A stretch of 64,000 nucleotides of DNA from Symsagittifera roscoffensis (Eukaryota > Xenacoelomorpha > Acoela > Convolutidae). The notes under the pieces were generated by a model, which was given only the letters and a program-made list of their open reading frames with translations, made no database searches and was not told where the DNA came from. The stretch lies in NCBI RefSeq assembly GCF_963678635.1, contig NC_087064.1, positions 54,382,338 to 54,446,337 on the forward strand. Reading direction: 5' to 3'. Made by a program: the position numbers and the translations under genes. Below, piece after piece: positions 59,801 through 64,000 of this stretch (position 1 is the first letter of the stretch; every line of letters begins with the position of its first letter).

Positions 59801-62381
59801 TTGACAAACAACATGAAAATATAATACAAGGAAACGTACAGCATCAGAAATAAAACATGGCACTGAAAACGATATAAGTTAAGCCCAATTAGAAAAAACT
59901 ATTTCATACAATTTTAACCCAGTAGATGATCATTGCATTAATGAGAGACATCTAATTGCTCAAGAACTAGAGGAACGTGAGAAGTCTGTTATGTAAACCA
60001 ACTAAAAATGATACCTCGAAACGATGCAACTTTCAGCTCGTGCAGATGAGTCTCTGCGTTTAAAGCAAACAGTATTCAAAATATGAGAAGATCCTTTTTC
60101 AAGGAATTTCAGGCATGGTTGCCGCTCAAAACAAAAAAAATCAATCGAACCAATAAAAAATAGTGTAGATCACGAAAAATGAAAAAATATATATATGAAA
60201 AAAACTACGCAAAAAAATTTGAGCTCAACTACTACAACAAAAAAGATAACGACAGAAACAGTCGCTCGGTTAACGAGAAGCTTAAAAGATATGGACAGCA
60301 TTTACCATTGTAAATCTTACTCAAAAAAAGTGAGACAAAATCAACATAAAATTCAGCTGAGCTTCGCACCATTTGCGATACCAAGCAAACATAACATTGC
60401 AAACTAGCCGACAGAAAATAAAATGAATGTCATTGAATTGGAAAAATCTTGTTAATACTCAAATAAATGGGTAGTTTAAGTTGCAACGCAAGAAAACTGA
60501 AAAATACTGGCTTGTTTTTTTTGAGAAAAAAATTCAATTTTCGAATCTCAAAGAAAAAATTAGACTCCCTTGAAGCTCTTTGAACTTCTAGAACAATTAT
60601 TAATTGGCACTTTTTTGATAAAACTATCCCAATTGACTAGATCAATAAGTAAAACTTTATTTTGCTGGGAAATCTGAAGACTGAATTCCACTTTCGAAAC
60701 TAGAAGTCGATCAAGTTTTTCGTGACCTTAACACTATTGCACTACCCTTGCTTATCGCAATGGTATAGACTTTTTCCTGAAAAAATATCATCAAGACCCG
60801 TATAAATGAAAATCACTTTGTTTTTACACTTAATAATGGAGAAAAATGGAAGAATAAAAAAACGATTTCTAACAAAAATGAGACAATACGACTCAAACAA
60901 TTACGCGGGGTAGAGATATCAGCCCAAGCTAATAGTTGAAAACCAGTTAAATAGCCGGCTATGGACAAACATGTACAAAATGGTTTGGGACAAAAATTCA
61001 ATTTCTTGATTAAATAGATTTGCTATCGTAAGTCTAAAAACTCTTTAGAAACTGAACGCGGAGCACGCGGTAACAAAATCGACGAAATTTAAGTAAAGGC
61101 TTACTAAGCCCACAAAAAGGGCATTATTAACGTTTGTACGAAACTTGAATCAAAAAATCATTGAAACATCTTATTTTCGTCCGTAAGCGCGCAGTATAAG
61201 CATAAATAATATTATGCCGAGATCCAGTATGGAAAAGAGTGCACATAAAACAAGCATTCCTGTTGGACAAAACATTTAAAGGAAAAAAGTCAAGTAGAAA
61301 CAAAACAATCACATGGCCACAGAAAGAGAAAATTTTCTTCGTTTGCCAACACTTCATCGTTCCTCATTAACATAGCCAACATACAATTAAAACCAAGTCA
61401 ATCAACGCAAGAACACAGAAAAAAATCTGGCTTATTAAAAAAAACCTCAATTTTTGAACAAATATATGGCCTTAAACTCTTTGAATTTCAAGAAAAATTC
61501 AAGCTTGACAAATTTCGAAGAAAAATAAAACAATTTGAGACAACTGGATTATTGGGCAAATTTTTTACACAGAGGCGAAGTTGCACTTCGCATACACAAG
61601 CAAAAACATGACCGATAACGCAACTGGGAAAAACTGAATGAGTGAAACTTTGGGTCTACAAAATTTCTTAAGTGACGCAAGCCAATTATGAAGCATTAGC
61701 AGCACCAGTCAATTTGAAAAAAAAAAACTAACTAACATGCCTCAATTTATAGAGCGGACGCATTTTAGCTAGTATACAAAAAAGTTCATAAGAACATCCG
61801 ACCCTGCCCAGGTTCGAACCCTCTTATTTTGTTGCGGGTCTCCTTCCCTACCTCTACGCTACAGATCCATGATAACTTGAAGCTAAAGTGCTATTTGCAA
61901 AATAAATGTCTGCGTTTATATCCTTAGCACTGGCTGTACTTGATAGCTGGTTATTGATCAAAATAAACACTTCGAAAACTAACACATTTTGTCGCAACAA
62001 TATTTGCGTGGCAACCATATTTGCGACTTAGGTTGGAAAAAAAGAGTGTTCATACTATCTCACAATCTTTGCTTGTGTAATGACTTTCCCAAAAAAATCA
62101 TCAAGACTTAAAATAAGAGTCTTCGGTACGTTCATTGATTCTTCTTAAACTAATTCGTAATCAGCTCGTTCACAATCTCATGTCACTTTCAAGCACTGAC
62201 GTTTACAAAATGTAACAAAGTGAAAATTTAAGTTGGCCACAAAACATTCCTTTTAGACCGAAAACTTGACATACCAGAAGACGCCACAGTGGAAAGGGTA
62301 TTGTCGCTACTTGTGAAGTCATCTTGCAAGTCAATTTGCATATCATCACATAGTGACGAAGACGAATTCTTCCCGGGAGAT
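28800..62381 (-). CDS. USP28-like: Ubiquitin carboxyl-terminal hydrolase, USP25/USP28 family (5' part outside the window)
   Basis: Ten minus-strand exons join in consistent phases and encode 664 residues plus the stop. USP25/28 enzymes are cysteine proteases that remove ubiquitin from proteins. The visible part has a Ser/Asp-rich insert, the coiled segment before the His box, [12 protein letters not shown] and GHYW (catalytic His), [15 protein letters not shown], then [19 protein letters not shown] and a long helical C-terminal tail. The order and spacing match human USP28; for example, seven residues separate the coil's MY from PYKL, as in the human protein. The catalytic-Cys half is missing because the gene runs off the right edge. 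Introns of 12.4, 7.0, 6.7 and 3.7 kb are filled with transposons. USP25 and USP28 are vertebrate paralogues, so a single pre-duplication orthologue is likely. Confidence 0.93.
29713..29780 (-). CDS. USP25/28 exon i (68-nt exon)
   Basis: Acceptor TATGTGTTGCAG|GC and donor TTTTATT|GTAAGT. Encodes [20 protein letters not shown] and two more residues. Its length is exactly what is needed to join exons h and j in frame. Confidence 0.9.
30135..30376 (-). CDS. USP25/28 exon h
   Basis: Acceptor GTTGTTCCAG|C and donor CACAAG|GTATGT. Encodes [20 protein letters not shown] through [20 protein letters not shown], a helical repeat-like tail segment. Confidence 0.9.
30898..30965. repeat. 34-bp tandem duplication spanning a splice donor
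   Basis: Two 34-bp units (30898-30931 and 30932-30965) differ at one base. Read on the minus strand, each unit begins TGTGAGGGAAATTAG, so the GTGAGG donor of USP exon g is present twice. Confidence 0.9.
30965..31149 (-). CDS. USP25/28 exon g, with duplicated donor
   Basis: Acceptor CTGTTTAG|TTG and donor TTACAT|GTGAGG (phase 2). Helical segment [20 protein letters not shown] through [15 protein letters not shown]. The donor and the adjoining intron sequence are tandemly duplicated (30898-30931 and 30932-30965). Confidence 0.85.
31160..31640 (+). repeat. AT-rich interspersed repeat copy
   Basis: Same landmarks in the same order as the copy at 26775-27258, starting at AGCCAACAAACAGTTGGAAG. 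Confidence 0.65.
31770..32200 (+). repeat. AT-rich interspersed repeat copy
   Basis: Begins near GTCAACAGAAATTGGAGAAG. It retains the CTAGAACAATTTAT and AACCTATATAAG landmarks and is more diverged. Confidence 0.6.
32280..32570 (+). repeat. AT-rich interspersed repeat, partial copy
   Basis: Begins AACAGACAGCTGAAGTGTCA. Retains the middle landmarks and lacks the downstream third. Confidence 0.5.
32580..33060 (+). repeat. AT-rich interspersed repeat copy
   Basis: Retains TTTGGAGAGTGCTATTTACG, GTGCATATATACCTAAGTGC and the CTTCACTACGTTCATTACTC end. An internal 45-bp stretch (GTGACTTTGTTGAAAAAAT and following) is repeated in tandem near 32.61-32.70 kb. Confidence 0.65.
33300..33700 (+). repeat. 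AT-rich interspersed repeat copy
   Basis: Begins GCCAACAGACAGTTGGAAAA and ends near ACCTATTTAAGAGTC. It is the last of the five-copy cluster in this intron. Confidence 0.6.
34387..34789. mobile_element. hAT-like MITE, 403 bp, 18 bp from a USP splice donor
   Basis: Terminal inverted repeats CAGGGGCGGATCTAAG and (right end, reverse complement) CAGGGGCAGATTTAGG. Flanking octamers AATCACAT and AACCATAT agree at six of eight positions, which fits an aged 8-bp hAT duplication. The core has GC-rich AAACGCGTTTTT blocks and a run of C at about 34.76 kb. No coding. Confidence 0.75.
34808..35088 (-). CDS. USP25/28 exon f
   Basis: Acceptor TTCTGGCGTTAG|AT and donor TCGAAG|GTAACG. This acceptor is the only one that keeps phase with exon e. 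Encodes a polar region, then [20 protein letters not shown] and further amphipathic helix. Confidence 0.85.
35376..35579 (-). CDS. USP25/28 exon e
   Basis: Acceptor ATTGATTGTAG|AA and donor AACGTG|GTAGGT. Begins the C-terminal extension with [20 protein letters not shown], a signature segment just after the catalytic domain in this family. Confidence 0.92.
35735..37975 (-). pseudogene. Old non-LTR retrotransposon, 3' part (Jockey/CR1-like)
   Basis: In changing minus-strand frames I read a linker typical of LINEs ([13 protein letters not shown]), [13 protein letters not shown] (start of RT), a degraded L-S-K-A-F-D region, [14 protein letters not shown] (RT motif usually P-Q-G-S), and [14 protein letters not shown] (post-RT motif). 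The piece ends near 35.74 kb in a short CAACAACAAC tail. Many stops and frameshifts. Its 5' part continues at 41534-42540; the two are separated by a plus-strand LINE. Confidence 0.8.
37954..37975. repeat. Target-site duplication, left copy (22 bp)
   Basis: Identical to 41534-41555. It marks the exact 5' end of the plus-strand LINE. Confidence 0.9.
38019..38939 (+). pseudogene. LINE endonuclease domain (APE type), broken
   Basis: First in-frame ATG inside the element at 38019. Motifs in order: [10 protein letters not shown] (Asn), LLSEIS (Glu), GGDHNAQIG (Asp, Asn), [25 protein letters not shown] (Asp-His). All expected catalytic residues are present. Two in-frame stops (TGA 38361-38363 and TAA 38379-38381) and a frameshift at about 38.9 kb break the frame. 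Confidence 0.85.
39010..40821 (+). pseudogene. LINE reverse transcriptase domain
   Basis: A 603-codon open stretch. Basic N-terminal coil, then [40 protein letters not shown], a [15 protein letters not shown] block (motif A with Asp), [18 protein letters not shown] (motif B) and [10 protein letters not shown] (motif C, Asp-Asp intact). A short [10 protein letters not shown] follows. It is entered by frameshift from the endonuclease part and left by frameshift near 40.8 kb. Confidence 0.9.
40856..41443 (+). pseudogene. LINE C-terminal domain with three zinc fingers
   Basis: Continues the element in a third frame from just after a stop at 40841. Positively charged region ([13 protein letters not shown]...), then one C2H2 finger ([22 protein letters not shown]) and two C2HC-type fingers ([18 protein letters not shown] and [17 protein letters not shown]). 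Fingers at this position probably bind nucleic acid during target-primed reverse transcription; that role is inferred from related LINEs. Confidence 0.85.
41458..41533 (+). repeat. (GA)n tail of the plus-strand LINE
   Basis: About 75 bp of nearly pure GA between the last zinc-finger codons and the target duplication. It replaces a poly(A) tail. Confidence 0.85.
41534..41555. repeat. Target-site duplication, right copy (22 bp)
   Basis: Identical to 37954-37975 and directly abuts the (GA)n tail. Confidence 0.9.
41556..42540 (-). pseudogene. Old non-LTR retrotransposon, 5' part (2A-like motif, PHD-like finger, endonuclease)
   Basis: On the minus strand a hydrophobic leader ([20 protein letters not shown]) ends in NPGP, the core of 2A-like sequences found near the N-terminus of some LINEs. 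YACSAC and RCHICG follow in the manner of a PHD-type finger. Nearer 41.5-41.9 kb, further frames give [15 protein letters not shown] and VIRDANAHS, which resemble LINE endonuclease motifs. Frames are broken. A (CT)n run at 41849-41897 interrupts the endonuclease part. Confidence 0.65.
41849..41897. repeat. (CT)n microsatellite
   Basis: Pure CT run about 320 bp from the (GA)n tail. The two are complementary, so a transcript through both could pair. Confidence 0.9.
42582..42879 (-). CDS. USP25/28 exon d (catalytic His box)
   Basis: Acceptor TTTGTTATTTAG|ATG and donor ATATTTG|GTCAGC. It carries [16 protein letters not shown] (the catalytic His is the 19th residue of the exon), [11 protein letters not shown] and SAYCLIYID, the last strands of the USP fold. 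Compared with vertebrate USP28, a Gly/Ser-rich insert of about 17 residues lies between SFGG and SAYC. Confidence 0.95.
42880..44300. other. USP intron, no feature recognised
   Basis: AT-rich intron sequence upstream (on the minus strand) of the His-box exon. A duplicated GATAAATTTTGAATTTGTTA-like stretch occurs near 43.30-43.38 kb. No exon seen. Confidence 0.5.
44311..44390 (-). repeat. tRNA-like SINE head
   Basis: On the minus strand TTGGCCTAGAGGTAACGCGG (A-box-like) and GGTTCGAATCCC (B box) are spaced as in a tRNA. The acceptor 3' arm CGACCGTACC has no partner at the 5' side, so this is tRNA-derived and not a functional tRNA gene. Confidence 0.65.
44436..44622 (-). repeat. tRNA-derived SINE, copy 1
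   Basis: Minus strand: a tRNA-like head (GCGTCCGTGGCTAAGTGG, later AGATCGAATCC), a T-rich body, and an end ..GCCTCTGT preceded by a degraded hairpin. About 65-75% similar by eye to copy 2 at 44803-44985. Confidence 0.7.
44803..44985 (-). repeat. tRNA-derived SINE, copy 2, with perfect terminal hairpin
   Basis: Minus strand: head GCGTCCGTAGCTGAGTGG with a B-box-like GATGGAATCC, then body, then terminal hairpin GCGAAGC-ATA-GCTTCGC and GCCTCT. Copies 1 and 2 also share their upstream flank (CACTAGCCRCAAATAAA to GTTCSTACTAATACACT), so a 367-bp unit seems to be tandemly duplicated here. Confidence 0.75.
45171..46432. other. USP intron, no gene supported
   Basis: Holds a start-fragment of the AT-rich repeat near 45.31 kb with a perfect hairpin (GACAGTT-GAAA-AACTGTC). 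A plus-strand open stretch at 45698-45871 ([20 protein letters not shown]...) looks protein-like in composition but has no splice or family support. Confidence 0.4.
46438..46637 (-). repeat. BEL 3' LTR
   Basis: 200 bp, near-identical to 51371-51572. On the plus strand it lies directly upstream of the antisense gene and could supply its promoter. Confidence 0.95.
46638..46650 (-). other. BEL polypurine tract
   Basis: Minus strand AAGGGTGGCGGAA directly abuts the 3' LTR, in the position used to prime plus-strand DNA synthesis. Confidence 0.65.
46670..46964 (+). CDS. Antisense gene inside the BEL element, exon 1
   Basis: Acceptor-like TTCAATTTTCAG lies just before the exon, ATG at 46680, donor GAGACT|GTGAGT. 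It encodes 95 residues: a basic, Arg/Ser-rich N-terminal half, then an ordered-looking part ([20 protein letters not shown]...). I do not recognise the family. It is transcribed against gag-pol and begins 33 bp from the 3' LTR. An upstream exon is possible, in the LTR or beyond. The base composition is clearly richer in G+C than the surrounding intron, as expected of coding DNA. Confidence 0.6.
47083..47406 (+). CDS. Antisense gene inside the BEL element, exon 2
   Basis: If spliced at AGCGTAG|AAG (47083), exon 2 continues exon 1 in frame and gives a 202-residue protein ending in an acidic SDSESHDSE-like tail. If the stronger-looking acceptor GTTTTGTTTTAG (47039) is used, the frame stops at about 47108 and this part would be a separate ORF from ATG 47122. 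Encodes [20 protein letters not shown], then a Cys-rich helical part ([30 protein letters not shown]). No known domain recognised. AATAAA follows the stop by 33 bp. Confidence 0.55.
   Translation, partial: KGHCALAGSNDSEMGFTDAAKYLRNLGSQQKKLVRYGVLEKGKSLYLPYAWCHAVLTLCDEKRVCCMYYAEMQTRLSLVASAWKRCQQHCRVNKRRGPDDSESHDSE
47439..47444 (+). promoter_or_regulatory. Polyadenylation signal of the antisense gene
   Basis: AATAAA 33 bp after the TGA stop of the plus-strand gene and well before the break in pol at about 47.73 kb. Confidence 0.65.
47728..51311 (-). pseudogene. BEL gag-pol, interrupted and lacking integrase
   Basis: An ATG at 51311 opens a gag N-terminus with a Glu-rich coil. A single in-frame TGA at 50915-50913 separates it from an 893-codon open stretch in the same frame (50855-48174). 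That stretch holds the BEL gag core ([20 protein letters not shown]), Cys/His knuckles ([25 protein letters not shown]), aspartic protease [12 protein letters not shown], and RT with FYVDDFLGG. Beyond 48174 frameshifts and a small deletion break RNase H ([27 protein letters not shown]). Coding ends after NPADLASRG and a truncated LW motif. Integrase is gone. BEL elements normally make one Gag-Pol polyprotein, so the TGA is a lesion unless it is read through. Confidence 0.92.
51349..51366 (-). other. BEL primer-binding site
   Basis: Four bases after the 5' LTR the minus strand reads TGGTGCCGCGACTCGGGA. This is the complement of a tRNA 3' end that finishes in CCA, preceded by an apparent T-arm (GGTTCGTTCCC on the plus strand). 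Confidence 0.85.
51371..51572 (-). repeat. BEL 5' LTR
   Basis: 202 bp, minus strand TGTTGAAGCC...GCTGCACAAC. Differs from the 3' LTR by a 2-bp AG insertion and two single-base changes. Confidence 0.95.
51578..52399. other. USP intron, no feature recognised
   Basis: AT-rich intron sequence between the BEL element and the next interspersed repeat. No exon or TIR noticed. Confidence 0.5.
52400..52740 (+). repeat. AT-rich interspersed repeat copy
   Basis: Landmarks GAACGCAAGTAAACA, CTCTTTGAACTTCTAGA, CCTAAGTGCATC and GACCTATATAAGAGTCTTC in the family order. Confidence 0.6.
52886..54666 (+). mobile_element. hAT DNA transposon with perfect 8-bp target duplication
   Basis: CCTATACA flanks the element on both sides (52878-52885 and 54667-54674). 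Terminal inverted repeats begin CAGGGCTGTCAT and agree at 19 of 21 positions. Subterminal TTAACATGTTAA palindromes occur near both ends. Inside is one hAT transposase gene, broken in the middle. An undamaged duplication suggests a fairly recent insertion. It lies in the 12.4-kb intron of the USP gene, antisense to it. Confidence 0.95.
53030..54572 (+). pseudogene. hAT transposase, disrupted by internal loss
   Basis: ATG at 53030. A BED-type zinc finger at residues 7-42 ([19 protein letters not shown]) precedes the catalytic region ([49 protein letters not shown]). Near 53810 the frame breaks and coding resumes one frame over at [19 protein letters not shown]. It ends in the hAT C-terminal dimerisation region ([20 protein letters not shown]). 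Family members usually have some 30-40 residues between the L-x-x-L-x-K-D and P-x-E-T-R-W motifs, so an internal deletion is more likely than a single-base slip. A promoter-like or 3' splice-like TTTATTTCAG lies just before the ATG. Confidence 0.92.
54675..55326. other. USP intron, no feature recognised
   Basis: AT-rich intron sequence between the hAT element and the weak donor of USP exon c. Confidence 0.5.
55327..55397 (-). CDS. USP25/28 exon c, with a weak splice donor
   Basis: Acceptor TTTTATTTAG|AT. Encodes [20 protein letters not shown] and ends Leu-Lys-Thr. The donor ACG|GTTTGA departs from consensus at several positions, and reading through would hit TGA at once. Family alignment fixes the junction exactly here. 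Confidence 0.85.
55484..55570 (-). CDS. USP25/28 exon b
   Basis: Acceptor ATTTTTTTTAG|AT and donor ATACAAG|GTATGC. Encodes [20 protein letters not shown] and the start of the coiled segment. It matches the family segment with a W-x-S-x-x-x-x-Q-I-Q-D-L pattern just ahead of the His box. Confidence 0.9.
55725..56213. repeat. ~500-bp tandem repeat, unit 1
   Basis: 489 bp, starting TCTTTTCTA and ending CGCAAGAATAACTAA. Unit 2 (58842-59343) is the same sequence, moderately diverged. The two were adjacent before the Helitron inserted. Confidence 0.85.
56214..57406 (+). repeat. 600-bp tandem duplication of the Helitron 5' end
   Basis: Unit 1 is 56214-56813 and unit 2 starts with the same TCTATACTATATTTAAATG at 56814. 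The units differ by scattered substitutions and by the number of TGTC repeats (near 56.40 and 57.00 kb). Unit 2 follows AAAA, so the second 5' terminus also sits after A and before T. Confidence 0.88.
57430..58790 (+). repeat. Diverged satellite, ~160-bp period, inside the Helitron
   Basis: Eight or nine degenerate units, each with TCTCAGGGGTTGCGAATCTT, then CTGCTCAAATCCTTGTAG and TTTTCGAGATATGACG in order. Unit starts are near 57472, 57612, 57775, 57941, 58111, 58275, 58436 and 58563. Confidence 0.85.
58842..59343. repeat. ~500-bp tandem repeat, unit 2
   Basis: 502 bp. Its junction with unit 3 (..ATAACTAA|TCTTTTCTAG..) shows what the unit 1/unit 2 junction looked like before the Helitron insertion. 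Confidence 0.85.
59344..59500. repeat. ~500-bp tandem repeat, partial unit 3
   Basis: First third of the unit (TCTTTTCTAGTTGGAACTC to GCTCATTGTT), then a different sequence. Confidence 0.8.
59501..60419. other. USP intron, no gene seen
   Basis: AT-rich. A weak relative of the SINE terminal hairpin (GAGGCAAAGCGGAGCTTCCC) occurs near 59.71 kb. Confidence 0.45.
60430..60810 (+). repeat. AT-rich interspersed repeat copy
   Basis: Landmarks TTTTCGAATCTCAAAGAAA, CTCTTTGAACTTCTAGAACA, AGATCAATAAGTAAAA and GACCCGTATAAATG in family order and orientation. Confidence 0.6.
61370..61560 (+). repeat. AT-rich interspersed repeat, partial copy
   Basis: Begins ATAGCCAACATACAATTAAA and keeps the ATCAACGCAAG and AACTGGATTATTGGG landmarks. 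Confidence 0.5.
61568..61870 (-). repeat. tRNA-derived SINE, copy with compensated hairpin
   Basis: Minus strand: tRNA-like head GGATCTGTAGCGTAGAGG (A box) and GGTTCGAACC (B box), a 170-bp body, and terminal hairpin GCGAAGT-GCA-ACTTCGC before GCCTCTGT. The hairpin differs from copy 2 (44803) by a paired change. The shared GACTTAGGTTGGAAAAAAA flank continues to about 62.05 kb. Confidence 0.65.
62275..62381 (-). CDS. USP25/28 exon a (first in window)
   Basis: Acceptor TTTGTGTTCAG|A and donor TCTTCTG|GTATGT (phase 1). Encodes the Ser/Asp-rich stretch [20 protein letters not shown] and onward, which corresponds to the disordered insert inside the family's catalytic domain. The upstream exon is not in the window. 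Confidence 0.85.
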
Positions 62382-62399
62382 CTGAACACAAACAAATTC

Positions 62400-63094
62400 G
62401 CATTTAGTTTTGGTTAAATCCAGACATAGTACAACAGATTTTTTGTAGAAACTGAAAAACTACTGGTTTTCAATGTATTCTTCATGATTGAAACAAACTG
62501 CTTTCAGAGAGCTTGATGAATGGGAAAATTTATCCTTAATAAAAGTATACAAATCACAATCCACGCTTTTTTTTCGAATTTAAAAAGCGAGCATAAATAA
62601 TATTGAAAATTGAATCAACTAGAAACAAAACTGAACACAGAGGCTAAATTGCACTTCTCACTCACAAACAGAAAATAGTCAACAGGCAGTTGGAAAATGG
62701 TATTTTGTTTTGTTCCATATTATTCCTATCGAAATTCCCAAAATCAAAATCAAAGCTCTATTTTTCGAAATTAAGCAGCGAGCAAAAACAATATTGAGCC
62801 ACACACATAAACAAAACAGCTATCAGACAGTTGGAAGTGTCAACTAACTCACGAAAATCGAAAAAAAAATACATTGATTTCTTTAGATCTCGGCCAGTAG
62901 GTAATTTTGTTATTCTGCTGAATTCTAAATTCACAATTTTCGACAATGAGCAAATCAAACTGATTTGTACTTGAAAAGAAATTACAAGTCAAACTGCGAA
63001 AAACCAAATTTAAGCTTGATAAGCTGGAAAAAAGACAAAACCACAAAATCTAAATTAACCTAGATGAATCCTCATTTCTTAGCACTGAATAAAA
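62400..63094. other. USP intron, no exon seen
   Basis: Should lead to the next upstream USP exon, which I do not find before the window ends. Contains fragments of the AT-rich repeat (AACAGGCAGTTGGAAAATGG near 62.68 kb; AGCTATCAGACAGTTGGAAG near 62.82 kb). Confidence 0.45.
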
Positions 63095-63265
63095 ATTGAT
63101 CTCTTTAACTATATCCCCCCCCCCCCCCCCCGGTACCTAGTAACGAACATCCCGCTATAAAGAAATAAATGAAGGTTAAGCATATGAGAATTTTATACCT
63201 AGTAGCGAATCTCCCCACCCCCTCCTTTTGCAAAAGTGGGGATATATTTAAAGAGATCCTCAAAA
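63095..63265. repeat. Short inverted-repeat element with C-run
   Basis: GATCTCTTTAACTATATCCCC at the left and, inverted, GGGGATATATTTAAAGAGATC at the right bound about 170 bp. A run of about 16 C and a repeated GTACCTAGTA/TACCTAGTAGCGAA motif lie inside. Confidence 0.65.
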
Positions 63266-63380
63266 AGGAGCTTGCGACGACCTCTCTACATTCAGACTAT
63301 GCAGGAGCAAACGCTATCTACTAGCATACGCTTGATTCGTCTCTCCCTCACCGCAAACTTTTTTTATAATCCTACACCCT

Positions 63381-63784
63381 GCAATCCAAAATTAAGATAT
63401 TTATAATTATTTATATTTTTGTATTTTTCATTTGCTTGGAAATGATTGGTACTATCAGATTTGTGTACTCACAAATCTGATAGCACCAAATATTTTCAAG
63501 CAAACAAAAAATATAAAAATATTAATAATCATAAATACATTAATTTAGGATTGCAGCGTTAAGCAGTTTGAATACTTCAAAGTTCATAGAAAAAATCGGT
63601 TCGCAAAAATTGAAGTTTTTCTGAGCAATCCATAGAAAAACTTCAATTTTTTGCGAACCGATTTTTTCTGTGAACTTTGAAGTATTTAAACTGCTTAACG
63701 CTGCAATCCTAAATTAAGGTATTTATGATTATTATTATTTTTATATTTTTTTTGCTTGAAAATGGTTGGTGCAATCAGATTTGT
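63381..63784. repeat. Nested palindrome array A-A'-B-B'-A
   Basis: Arm A (63381-63464) is followed by its inverse A' (63471-63554), then arm B (63553-63622) and its inverse B' (63634-63703), then a third A in direct orientation (63702-63784). A'B and B'A together form one palindrome with about 150-bp arms and an 11-bp spacer. Confidence 0.88.
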
Positions 63785-64000
63785 TACACAAGCTACAAAA
63801 CATTTCACCTTATCTCGAGAAGTGATACGAAAATTAAAAAAAAATCAATTTTCTCTAAGCAAGCTACTCAAGCTTTGAAGCTTTTAAATAATACAAATTA
63901 TTACATAGACCCAATCAGTTTGCGATATCTGTTCAAGTTTTTCTAGGAAAGTTATTAAAGCCATGAAACTTTGGAAAAAGCGAAACGGATAAAAAAAGCT
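63785..64000. other. No feature seen at the right edge
   Basis: AT-rich sequence. The USP gene presumably continues through it as intron. Confidence 0.4.

Overview
This is AT-rich animal nuclear DNA. It has spliceosomal introns with GT..AG borders, one conserved metazoan gene (a USP25/USP28-type deubiquitinase), one spliced C2H2 zinc-finger gene, and a dense mixed load of transposable elements: Ty3/Gypsy, BEL/Pao, two non-LTR retrotransposons, hAT, Helitron, MITEs and tRNA-derived SINEs. A non-vertebrate animal is most likely. I cannot fix the phylum from the sequence alone.

Layout, left to right. 1.2-6.7 kb: a badly decayed Ty3/Gypsy element on the minus strand. 7.8-11.1 kb: a complete five-exon zinc-finger gene on the minus strand (606 codons). 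11.1-28.6 kb: no protein gene that I can support, only a 379-bp MITE with a 9-bp target duplication, some slightly GC-richer patches and AT-rich interspersed repeats. 28.6-62.4 kb and beyond the right edge: one gene on the minus strand, the USP25/28 orthologue. Ten exons carry about 2.0 kb of coding sequence spread over 33.6 kb; the exons that encode the catalytic cysteine lie outside the window.

The introns of that gene hold most of the other content. The 3.7-kb intron carries a same-orientation cluster of an AT-rich repeat family and a hAT-like MITE 18 bp from a splice donor. The 7-kb intron carries an old minus-strand LINE, split by a younger plus-strand LINE that still has a 22-bp target duplication and a (GA)n tail. 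The 12.4-kb intron carries tRNA-derived SINEs, a hAT element with a perfect 8-bp target duplication, and a young BEL element (LTRs about 99% identical) whose integrase region is replaced by an antisense, apparently spliced gene with its own polyadenylation signal. The 6.7-kb intron carries a 2.6-kb Helitron inserted in a tandem-repeat array, whose neighbouring junction shows the empty site. The right edge has nested long palindromes.

The best candidate for an undescribed system is the BEL element with the antisense spliced gene. Its LTRs, primer-binding site and polypurine tract are intact, while pol is damaged and integrase is gone. Near-identical LTRs therefore imply that this gene-carrying, deleted form was mobilised recently in trans.
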